A stretch of DNA of 64,000 nucleotides from Pseudomonas sp. 21 (GTDB lineage: Bacteria > Pseudomonadota > Gammaproteobacteria > Pseudomonadales > Pseudomonadaceae), in the NCBI RefSeq assembly GCF_000955805.1, contig NZ_JYOA01000008.1, positions 106,187-170,186 of the forward strand. Direction: 5' to 3'. Every line of letters begins with the position of its first letter. Position 1 is the first letter of the stretch. The notes beneath the pieces were generated by a model that ran no database searches, was not told where the DNA came from, and was given only the letters and a program-made list of their open reading frames with translations. Both the position numbers and the translations under genes were made by a program. Of this stretch, positions 33,991 to 43,300 are shown piece after piece.

Positions 33991-34958
33991 GCCCGGCGCT
34001 GGACTTCAATGGCTGGCGGCCCATTCGTGCCTGGCGTGACGCGCGGGGCTGGCGCCTGGACTGGTGCTGGTTCGGCGAGCAGCGCCTGACCCGGCCATTC
34101 TTCCATGACGACGTCGAGCAGGCCTTGCGCCTGCCCTTCAACCTGGCCTTCCGCCGCGAGACCGGCCTGGCGGAGCTGCTCGATTGGCAGCACGCAAGCC
34201 CCGGACTCGCGCCGAGCCTGCTGGTCTTCCACGCCTCGCGCTGCGGCTCGACGCTGATGGCGCAGATGCTCGCCGGGCTCGACAGTCACCTGGTGCTGTC
34301 CGAACCTGGTCCGCTGGATAGCCTGTTGCGCAGTCACTACCGCCACGAGTGGGAGGCGGGCCGGCAGGAGCAGGCCGTCATCGCGATGCTGTCGGCGCTG
34401 GCCCAGAATGCGGGACCGCCGGCGCAGCACCTGGTGGTGAAACTCGATGCCTGGAACCTTTTTGAGCTGCCGCTGATGCGCCGCTGTTTCCCCGATACGC
34501 CGTGGATTTTCCTGTACCGCGACCCGCTGGAGATTGCTGCATCGCACCTGAGGATGCCGGGCATGCAGATGATCCCCGGCCAACTGAGCCCCTCGCCGCT
34601 GAACCTGGCCGATGAGCCGGTGGCGCCGCGGGAGCAATACATCGCTCGTCGCCTCGGGCGGTTGCTGGCGCTGGCGGTGGATGCGTGTCGCCAGCATGGC
34701 GGCCTGGCAGTGGCTTACGAGGAGTTGCCGCAGGTGTTGGGCGGGCGCCTGCGGGACTGCTTGCGGCTGACGCCTGAGCAGGTCGAGCAGGCCATGGCGG
34801 TCAGCCGGCTCAATGCCAAGCGTCCGGGCGAGGCCTTCGTGGCGGATGCCCGGGACAAGCGCGACTCCGCTTCGGCGTTGCTGCGCGACTCCGTGGTTCG
34901 CTGGGCCGAGGAGCCTTACCGGGCGCTCGAGGCGCTGCGCAGAGATCAGGCGGGATGA
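33978..34958 (+). CDS. Sulfotransferase-family protein
   Basis: A 326-residue protein with the PAPS 5'-phosphosulfate loop at residues 85-93 ('HASRCGSTL') and a 3'-phosphate site near 'FLYRDPLEIAASHL' (about 172-185). The first 75 residues are a separate segment with 'FFHDDVEQAL', similar in position to the N-terminal part found in other bacterial sulfotransferases linked to beta-hydroxylase genes. It overlaps the hydroxylase gene by 13 bases, so the two enzymes should be made together. Inference: sequential hydroxylation and sulfation of a protein or peptide; a small-molecule acceptor cannot be excluded. Confidence 0.85.
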   Translation: MENLSPALDFNGWRPIRAWRDARGWRLDWCWFGEQRLTRPFFHDDVEQALRLPFNLAFRRETGLAELLDWQHASPGLAPSLLVFHASRCGSTLMAQMLAGLDSHLVLSEPGPLDSLLRSHYRHEWEAGRQEQAVIAMLSALAQNAGPPAQHLVVKLDAWNLFELPLMRRCFPDTPWIFLYRDPLEIAASHLRMPGMQMIPGQLSPSPLNLADEPVAPREQYIARRLGRLLALAVDACRQHGGLAVAYEELPQVLGGRLRDCLRLTPEQVEQAMAVSRLNAKRPGEAFVADARDKRDSASALLRDSVVRWAEEPYRALEALRRDQAG

Positions 34959-35437
34959 ACGGGCTCGCGACGCATCTGCCATTGCGCCTCGTCCGGCGCT
35001 CCGGCCAGGCGCTCGAAGCCCAGGCGCAGGTACAGGCGCACCGCGGGGTTGTGGCGCATCACCGCCAGCTCCAGCGGCTTGCTCTGGTGGTCGGCCTGGG
35101 CGATGACCTCGAGCAGCAATTGTTCACCCACACCGCGTCCGCGCTGGTGGGCTTCGAGACCGATTTCCACGATGCGCAGGCTGTCCTCGCGCTCCTCCAG
35201 GGTCAGCACGCCGATCGGCTCGCCGTCGAGCAGAATCAGTTCGGTACGGGCGCCGGGATAGTCGCTGGCGAAGATGCGCTGCTGCAGTTGCCACTGCTGG
35301 TCGAGCAGGGCGGGGCAGGCCTCGATCATTGCCGCGTCCAGGCCGCGCAGTTGCGCGAACAGGCGCTTCAGCCAGGGTTCGTCGGCGCTGCCGGCGGCGC
35401 GGCGAAGCAGGGTGGGGCGGGTCTTTATCTCGCTCAT
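34946..35437 (-). CDS. GNAT-family N-acetyltransferase
   Basis: A 163-residue GNAT protein with the acetyl-CoA loop 'QRGRGVGEQLL' and a C-terminal 'NPAVRLYLRLGFERL' block, both typical. It is transcribed against the sulfotransferase and overlaps its 3' end by 13 bases, so it is not in that operon. GNAT genes with this 'YLRLGFE' tail are often seen beside DUF6916 and tail-collar genes, which supports counting it in the cluster, but its acceptor is unknown. Confidence 0.88.
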   Translation of the reverse strand: MSEIKTRPTLLRRAAGSADEPWLKRLFAQLRGLDAAMIEACPALLDQQWQLQQRIFASDYPGARTELILLDGEPIGVLTLEEREDSLRIVEIGLEAHQRGRGVGEQLLLEVIAQADHQSKPLELAVMRHNPAVRLYLRLGFERLAGAPDEAQWQMRREPVHPA

Positions 35438-35538
35438 GGGCTGTTGTAGTTTTCCTGGCTTGGTCTTTTCAGGTGCAGGTTCAGGTTTCCAGGCTTCGCA
35501 GGGCGCAGCCTGCCATTCAACGATCAGGGAGTGACCTC

Positions 35539-35841
35539 ATGCTCATCGACCTCCAGGGCCTGACGGCCCAGGCATTCGGCTCCGAACTCGGCCAGGTGTT
35601 CACCGCGCACACCGTTCCCGACCCGGTCCAGCTGACCTTGCACAACGTCATCGAAGGACGCGAGGTCGGCAATGGTTTCCGCACGCCCTTTACGCTGATC
35701 TTCACGACGCCAATGAATGTGCTGCTGCTGGAGGCCCAGTATCGCCTGAGCAGCCCGAGCGGGCGCGACTACGAGTTGTACCTGGCTCCGCTGGCGGCGA
35801 CGGTCGGCGGCCAGCGCCACTACCAGGCCCTGTTCAACTAG
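35539..35841 (+). CDS. DUF6916-like small protein of tail-collar clusters
   Basis: A 100-residue beta-rich protein without signal peptide or membrane helix. The pattern 'F.L......LTLHNVIEG', 'FTLIFTTP' and 'YELYLAP' matches the small DUF6916-type proteins found next to microcystin-dependent (tail-collar) proteins; this assignment is from memory of the family. AGGGAG lies before the ATG. It ends 23 bases from the convergent collar gene, with an inverted repeat over its stop codon. Role unknown; a chaperone or partner of the collar proteins is a reasonable guess. Confidence 0.7.
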   Translation: MLIDLQGLTAQAFGSELGQVFTAHTVPDPVQLTLHNVIEGREVGNGFRTPFTLIFTTPMNVLLLEAQYRLSSPSGRDYELYLAPLAATVGGQRHYQALFN

Positions 35842-35850
35842 GGCCTGGTA
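35821..35850. terminator. Inverted repeat over the DUF6916 stop codon, possible bidirectional terminator
   Basis: TACCAGGCCCT (35821-35831) and AGGGCCTGGTA (35840-35850) are perfect 11-bp arms with an 8-base loop, placed between two convergent genes. There is no U tract on either side, so termination would be imperfect. Confidence 0.45.
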
Positions 35851-35864
35851 GCGGGCTGTCCGGA

Positions 35865-36437
35865 TCAGTTGCGGCTGGGGAATACGCCGAAGGCGCAGAT
35901 GCACTGGGTCAGCGCCAGATAGGGCTGCATGAGGGGGGTAGGGTAGCTGCTGCCGGCATTGGCCACTGTCACGCCAAGTTGCCCCTGCGCCGGTATCCCC
36001 ACCGTGCCCGGCGCAGGACCGTAGATCTGCACCGTGACGGTGTCGCGCCCGGTAGCGCCCACCGACTGCGCCAGCGTATCGCTGGTCGTCGCCTGGCTGG
36101 CGCTGGCCGCGCTGCCGGACTGCTGCAGCAGCACGGTTGCCTCGGCGGTGGCGCCGTGGGTGTGGTACGGCAGGTTGCTGGTGAGCAGGTTGATCTGCTC
36201 CTCCCCGGCTGAAGCGCCCAACGGCAAGTTGGCGCTCTGGCCCACGGCAACGCGCCCACCCAGATTGGGCAGGCAGAAGCTGTTGATACCGTCGCCTCCG
36301 TAGAGGGTGCCCAGCAGCGAGTAAAGCGCCTGGTTCTGCGCAATACGTATCTGCTGGCCATTGCAGGTCATCCAGTTTTTCGGCGCGAAACTGCCGGCAA
36401 ACGGTGCGACGACGCCAATGTAGCTGTCGACATCCAT
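35865..36437 (-). CDS. Phage tail collar / microcystin-dependent protein
   Basis: A 190-residue protein with the tail-collar domain in the first 70 residues: 'YIGVVAPFAGSFAPKNWMTCNGQ', 'LYSLLGTLYGGDGINSFCLPNLGGRVAVG' (described as two conserved blocks) and 'PYHTHGA', then a Ser/Ala/Thr-rich low-complexity part and a C-terminal 'QPYLALTQCICAFGVFPSRN' end. No signal peptide. AAGGAG precedes the ATG. It follows a paralogue by 18 bases in the same direction. These MdpB-like proteins occur in many bacteria outside prophages; their role is unresolved. The Asp/Asn and Ser/Thr content makes it one possible substrate of the neighbouring modifying enzymes. Confidence 0.88.
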   Translation of the reverse strand: MDVDSYIGVVAPFAGSFAPKNWMTCNGQQIRIAQNQALYSLLGTLYGGDGINSFCLPNLGGRVAVGQSANLPLGASAGEEQINLLTSNLPYHTHGATAEATVLLQQSGSAASASQATTSDTLAQSVGATGRDTVTVQIYGPAPGTVGIPAQGQLGVTVANAGSSYPTPLMQPYLALTQCICAFGVFPSRN

Positions 36438-36455
36438 GTGGTGCTCCTTGAGTCG

Positions 36456-37043
36456 TCAGTTGCGGGAAGGGAAGAGCCCGGCGACGCAGATGATGTAGTT
36501 GATTGCCTGGAATGGCTGCACGATGGAGAACGGCTGGGAGCCCCCGGTCGGCTGGACGCTGACCGTCGCTGAACTGGTCAGCGGCAGGTTCACCGAGCCC
36601 GGCGCCGGCGCGTAGATCTTCACCTCGACCGTATCGCGGCCGTAGAGGCCATTGGCGGCCGCCAGCACCGAGGTGTCGGTGGGCGTGGCCGAGGTGGCGG
36701 CTGCGGTGCTGGTCGGCAGCGAGGCGCTGATGGTGCTGGCGGCGGCGTGGTTGTGTATCGGCATCTGCGCGGTGGTCAGGGTGGTGCTCTCGGAGCCGCC
36801 AACCGCGCCAAGCGGGTAGCTGGAGGTCCCCGGCGACTGGCCTGCGCCGATGGGGACGCGGCCCTGCAGGTTGGGCAGGCCGAAGGTGTTCTGGCCGTTG
36901 CCGCCGTAGGTGGTGCCCAGCAGCGAGAACAGCGCGCTGTTCTGCTGGATGGAGAGGATCTGCCCGGCGCAGAGCGCCCAGCCGCGCGGCGCAAAGTTCG
37001 GGGCCCAGCCGCTGATCGAACCGAGGTAAGACTGTTCACTCAT
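36456..37043 (-). CDS. Phage tail collar / microcystin-dependent protein, paralogue
   Basis: A 195-residue paralogue of the next gene, starting MSEQSYLGSISGW. It has the same collar blocks (GWA-LCAGQ, LLGTTYGGNGQNTFGLPNLQGRVPIG by conserved positions, 'MPIHNHAA') and the same C-terminal 'PSRN' ending. The open frame extends upstream to 37178, but AGGGAA eight bases before the ATG at 37043 and the paralogue's start support 37043. It is first in a two-gene leftward operon and divergent from the giant-protein gene across 294 bases, so promoters of both lie together. Confidence 0.88.
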   Translation of the reverse strand: MSEQSYLGSISGWAPNFAPRGWALCAGQILSIQQNSALFSLLGTTYGGNGQNTFGLPNLQGRVPIGAGQSPGTSSYPLGAVGGSESTTLTTAQMPIHNHAAASTISASLPTSTAAATSATPTDTSVLAAANGLYGRDTVEVKIYAPAPGSVNLPLTSSATVSVQPTGGSQPFSIVQPFQAINYIICVAGLFPSRN

Positions 37044-37337
37044 GATCATTTCCCTAATTTGAGTTGTTATCGCGTCATCACGGAAGACTCGGCCCGCCGA
37101 CCAATCCCCTGGCGCACGGGCCGCCAGGAACCATAGACGAAATCTGGAAAGACACAGGTTGGTGCGCCTGCCTCCCATCCTTTGTCCGAAATACCGGGTT
37201 CCTACGACGATCCAGCCATTGACGCGACGTGGCCTTCAGGCATTATGGCGAGATCATTTCAATAACAATTTGCCAGCTTGCAGTCGCTGTACCGGAGCGG
37301 TACGGCTGTGCGCGTGTGCTCTCAGGGAGGAGGCCAT
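37044..37337. promoter_or_regulatory. Divergent promoter region between collar genes and giant-protein gene
   Basis: 294 bases with lower G+C than the flanks, notably around 37050-37075 and 37245-37275 (TTTCAATAACAATTTG), as expected for divergent promoters. No -10/-35 pair stands out strongly enough to place. Confidence 0.45.
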
Positions 37338-40300
37338 ATGTTCAGGCATTGGTTCGGGTCGTCGGCCGTTCGCAAGCATCAGTCCGGCGCCATGCGCTCC
37401 CCACTGGCCTTGAGTCTCGAAGCCAGGATGATGTTCGACGGCGCGGTTGCCGCGACCGTGGCGGATACCGCGGCCAGCCAGGGCGCCGACCATCCCGTCG
37501 CCCAGGACAAGACTCCCTCCGACCAGTCTTCCCACGACACTCTCGCCGCCGCGCCCAGCGCCTCCTCCGATCAGCGCCATGAAGTGGTGTTCGTCGACAG
37601 CAACGTTGCCAATTACCAGCAACTGGTCGCCAGCCTGAAACCGGGCACCGAAGTGGTGGTGCTCGACGGCAGCAAGGACGGGCTGCAGCAGATCGCCCAG
37701 TACCTGAACGGCCGCACCGGCATCGATGCGATCCATATCCTCAGCCACGGCGAAGAGGGTGAAGTGCATCTGGGCAGCACCGTGCTCAGTGCCGACAACC
37801 TGGCCAGCAAGGCATCGGAGCTGTCTGCCATCGGTGACAGCCTGGACGCCAACGGCGACATCCTCCTTTATGGCTGCGACGTGGCCAAGGGCTCCGGCGA
37901 GGTGCTGTTGCAGCAGCTCTCGGCGCTTACCCGCGCCGACGTGGCGGCATCCACCGACCGAACCGGCGCTGCGGCGCTGGGCGGCAACTGGACGCTGGAG
38001 GCGCACACCGGCAGCATCGAGACGAGCCGGCCCTGGGCCTCCGACAGCGGCCCCGACTATGCCGACCTGCTCGCGCTGCCCTCCGCCACGCAGAACCTGA
38101 GCGACACGTACTGGACCAACAACACCGGCGGCAACACGGTGGACGGCTTCACCCTCAGCGAGTCCACGGGGGCGACGCGCGCCAGTTCGCCGGACTCGAT
38201 CTACTACAGCACGGGTGTCGTCCGGGACGGCAGCAACAACTACTACTACCAACTGACCTGGACCGCGGATAACGTCGACCTTGGCAAGTTCGACCTGGAC
38301 GGCATGGTGATCCAGAGTTTCGGCGGCAACTACCGGCTGGACTTCTCGGCCGTCTCCGGCGGGAACACGGTGACCCAGAGCTTCACCTACAACGGTTCCC
38401 AGGGTCCGCTGACCGTCGACATCGACAGTGCGCTGTTCAACGACATCAGTGCTTTCACGGTGCGGGTCACCAACCTGAACGGCTCCACGTCGGTTGCCAA
38501 CATAGACCTGCAACAGGTCATCCTGACCGACCTCAAGGGGCCCAATGCCGACCCGCTACTGGGCGGGCTCAATGGCAAGACCGCAAGTTACACCGAGGGC
38601 AGCAGCGCCACCCTGATCGACGCCACGGGCGTGGCCACGGTGACCGACAGCGACTCGGCGAACTTCGATGGCGGCCAGTTGCGCGTGGCCATCTCCTCGG
38701 GCGGGCAATCGCTGGAGGATGTGCTGGGGATCCGCAGTCAGGGCACGGGCGCGGGCGAGATCGGCGTGTCCGGCGCCAACGTCACCTACGGCGGCGTGGT
38801 CATCGGCACTTACAGCGGTGGCAGCAACGGCACCAACCTGGTGGTCACCTTCAACGCCGCGGCCACCGCCGCCGCCGCCCAGGCGCTGGTGCGCAACCTG
38901 ACCTACGTGAACAGCAACGGGTTCGACCCGGGTACGACGACGCGCAACATCAGCGTGACTGTCACCGATGGCGATGGCGGCACCAGCGCGAGCGCCACCG
39001 TCGCGCTCAGCGTGGTGGCGGTGAACGACGCCCCCGTGCTGTCACCGGCCAACAACCTGGTGAGCTACACCGAGAACGCCAGCAACTCGATCCTGAGCCC
39101 TGGCCTGACGCTGGTGGACGATGGCAGCAGCTTCCAGAAGGCCACGGTCGTCATCACCGATGTGCGCAGCGGCGATATGCTGACCTTTGTCGCCCAGAAC
39201 GGCTTCTCCGCGACCTACAACGGCTCGACCGGCACCCTGGTCATCACAGGCACCGGCAACGCGGCGGCGCTGCAGGCCGCTCTGCGCTCGGTCGGTTTCG
39301 TGTCCAGCTCGGACGACCCGACCTTCGGCGGCACCGACAGCTCCCGGCAGATCAACTTCACTGTCACCGACAGCGCTGGCGCGGACTCCAACACGGCCGT
39401 CGTCGACGTGACAATCAACGCAGTCAACGACGCGCCGACCCTGTCCGGAGGTCCCTACACCTGGGCAGGGACCAACGAAGACACCAGTTCCCCGGTAGCC
39501 ACGGTCGCCAGCCTGGTGGCCGGTATGAGCTACCTGGACAGCGACAGCCCTGCCTTGGGGATCGCGCTGACGGCCAGCACCGGTAACGGTACCTGGCAGT
39601 ACTCCACGGATGGCACTACCTGGACAGACGTCGGCGCGGTGTCCAATACCAGCGCTCTGCTGCTGTCGGGCAATACCCGGCTTCGCTATATCCCCGATGG
39701 TGCCAACGGTGAGACCGCCTCGCTGACTTTCCGCGCCTGGGACCAGAGCGCGGGCAGCGCCTCCGTCGATGGCGTGCGCCACACCGCCGATACCAGCATC
39801 AACGGCGGCTCCACGGCTTTCTCGACGGGCACTGCGCAGGCAACGCTCAGCGTCAGCAGCCTCAACGATGCGCCGCTGCTGATTCCGTCCAGCCCGGTGC
39901 TCAACGGACTGACCGACAGTGACGTGGACAATGTCGGGCAGGCGGTTTCCAGCCTCATCAGCGGCCAGGTCAGCGATGTGGATACCGGCGCGGGCCAGGG
40001 CATTGCCATCACCGGCATGGACTCGGGCGTTGGCGGTACCTGGCAGTACAGCGTGAACAACGGCGCCAGCTGGCAGGACATCGGGACGATTTCCACTGCC
40101 TCGGCGCTCTTGCTGCGCAGTAACGATCGGGTGCGCTTTGTGCCCGATGGCGTCAATGGTACCAATGCCTCATTCACCTTCCGTGCCTGGGACCAGAGCG
40201 GCGCTACCGCCGGCATGCAAGGCACCAAGGCAAATGCCTCCAGCGCCGGCGGCACCACGGCGTTCTCTACCAACACTGACACCGCGTCCGTCACCGTCAC

Positions 40301-43300
40301 GGCGGTCAACGATGCGCCGAGCATGACCAGCAGTTCCGGCAACGCCTCCTGGGTCGAGGGCAACAACCAGAGCTCGACGCCGGTGGTCATCGACTCCGGG
40401 ATAACCGTCACGGATGCCGACGGCCCCAATCTGGCACAGGCCACCGTGCGCCTGACCAACTTCTTCATAGACCAGGATTCGCTGGGCTTCACCAGCAACC
40501 CCGCCACCATGGGCAACATCATTGCCAGCTTCGATGGCGGAACCGGTGTACTGACCCTGAGCTCGGCGGGCAACCAGGCGACCCTGGCGCAATGGCAAGC
40601 GGCGCTGCGCGCGGTCACCTACAGCAACGGATCGGACAGCCCGGTTCTCGCGACCCGCACCGTCGAGTTCCAGGTCACCGACAGCGACGGCCTTAGCTCG
40701 TCCTCCGTTACCCGCGGCATCACCATCACCGCGGTGGACGCTTCGCCGGTCATCACGGCGCCGGCGAGCGCCGTGGTGATCGAAGACGTTGCCTCGGTGC
40801 TCAACCAGATAAGCTTCAGCGATGTCGATTCCACGAGCGGCACCGTGACCCTGAGCGTCAGTGCCGGCCGCCTGAGCGCGATCAGTGCCGGCGGTGTCAC
40901 CGTGGGTGGCACTTCCACCGCGCTGACCCTGACCGGCAACCTAAACAACATCAACGCTTTCATCGCCAGCAACGGGCTGACCTACACCACGGCGGCCAAC
41001 GCCACTTTCAACGTGACGATGACCATCAACGTCGATACCGGCAGCGTCAGCACCAGCACCAGCAGCATGCTCCTGACGGTCACGCCGGTGAACGATGCGC
41101 CCGTCGTCACCGTGCCGGGCTCGATCACGGTGACCGAAGACGTGTCGAGCAGCGTGACCGGCATCAGTTTCAGTGACGTCGATGCGGGCAGCGGTCTCGT
41201 AAGCGCGACCTTCTCGGTTCCTTCCGGAACGCTCAGTGCCCTGAGCGGCAGCGGCGTCAGCGTACTCAACTCGGGCACCGGTGTGATCGTGCTGACGGGC
41301 ACGCTGAGCAACCTCAACGTCTTCGTGGCCGCTGGCAATCTGCACTTCCTGACCGCTGCCAACGCTACCGACGGCGTATCCCTGACGGTCACGATCAACG
41401 ACAACGGCAGTTCCGGTGGCGCTGCGCAGACGGACACCAAGGTCACGACGATCAACGTCACTCCAGTCAATGATGCACCGGTCAACGTCGTGCCAGGCAC
41501 CCAGACCGTGCAAGGCAACGGATCGCTGGTGTTCAGCATGGGCCAGGGTAACGCCATCTCGATCAGCGACGTGGATGTCGGTGGCGGGGTGATGGAGGTG
41601 ACCCTCACGGCCTTGAACGGCACGATCTCGCTGGGCGGCAGCAGCGGACTGGCATTCGTGGTGGGCTCCGGCACCGGCGACGCCACCATGACCTTCAGCG
41701 GCACCCTGGCCAGCATCAACGCGGCACTCAATGGCCTGACGTTCCAGCCAACCCCCGGCTATCTCGGCAGTGCGTCGCTGCAGATCACCAGCAACGACAT
41801 GGGGATGACTGGCACCGGAGGAGCCAAGAGCGACACCGACATCATCCAGATTTCGGTAGAGCAGCCCAATCCCCGGGTTCTCGGCGTCGCGAGCCTTACA
41901 CCCAACGGCAGCTACCGGGTCGGCGATCATATCCAGATCCAGGTTCAGTTCGACCAGAGTGTCTTCGTCGACATCGGTGGTGGCATACCGAGTCTGCTAC
42001 TGGAGACTGGCATTGTTGATCGCAGCGCCACCTACGTCAGTGGCAGCGGCACCAATACCCTGACGTTCCTCTATGTCGTGCAGGCCGGCGACCTGAGCGC
42101 CGACCTCAACTATGCGAGTACCAGTGCGCTTTCACTCAACGGCTCGCAGATCAGCAACGGTGCGAGCGACACCGCGATCCTCACACTGCCCAATCTGTCC
42201 GGCAGCGACAGCCTGGCAAGCCATGCCGCCCTGGTTGTCGACGGCGTGGCGCCCACTGTCACCAGCGTCGGCGTGCCGGCCAGTGGCACCTACGTGGCGG
42301 GGCAGAACCTCGACTTCACCGTCAACTTCAGCGAGAACGTCACGGTCGACGCCACCGGCGGCATACCGCGCATCGCGGTGACCCTGGACACCGGCGGCAC
42401 GGTTTTCGCCCAGTACCTGAGCGGCAGTGGCGGCAGCGCCCTGGTGTTCCGCCTGGTGGTGGCCAGCGGTCAGCTGGACGCCAACGGAATCACCCTGGGC
42501 TCGTCCATCCAGGCGAATGGCGGCACCCTGCGTGATGCGGTCGGCAACAACATCATTACCGGCCTCAACAGCGTGGCGAGCACCAGTGGCGTACTGGTCG
42601 ATGCCGTGGTGCCCACGGTCAGCAGCGTCAGTGTGCCGGCCGGCGCTCCCTACAATGCCGGGGATACCCTGACCTTCGTGGTCAACACCAGCGAGGCGGT
42701 GTTGGTCAATGGCACCCCGCGCCTGGCGCTGGACATCGGCGGCAACACCGTCTTCGCCAATCTGGTTTCGGGTTCCGGTACCTCGACCCTGGTCTTCCAG
42801 TACACCGTCCAGGCTGGCGACAACGACGCCGACGGCATCAGCGTGGGCAGTCTGTCCGCCAACGGCGCCACCCTGCGCGATGTTGCCGGCAACGACATGA
42901 ACCTGACGCTCAACAACGTGGGCGCCACCAGCGGCGTCATCGTCGACACGGTCGCGCCGACGGCCAGCGCCATCGTCACCCTCGACCCCTCGCCGACCAA
43001 TGCTGGCAGCGTGCGTTACACCGTGACCTTCAGCGAAGGCGTCAGCGGCGTGGACCTGAGCGACTTTACCCTGGTTGGCACCGGCACCGCCGCGGGCAGC
43101 CTGAGCGTCCTGCAGCAGATTGACGCGCGCACCTACCAGATCACCGTCAGCGGCGTATCCGGGACCGGAACCCTGGGCCTGAACCTCAACGGCAGCGGTA
43201 CCGGCATCCTCGACGTGGCGGGCAACCCCATCAGCGGCGGGCTGAGCGGCGCGGTGTACAGCGTTGACCGGGATGCGCCGATCGTTACCGCGGTCAACGT

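Noticed and set aside
35865..37043. Prophage or tailocin because of two tail-collar proteins
   Set aside because: No capsid, portal, terminase, tape-measure, baseplate, holin or integrase genes flank them; MdpB-type proteins are common outside phages.
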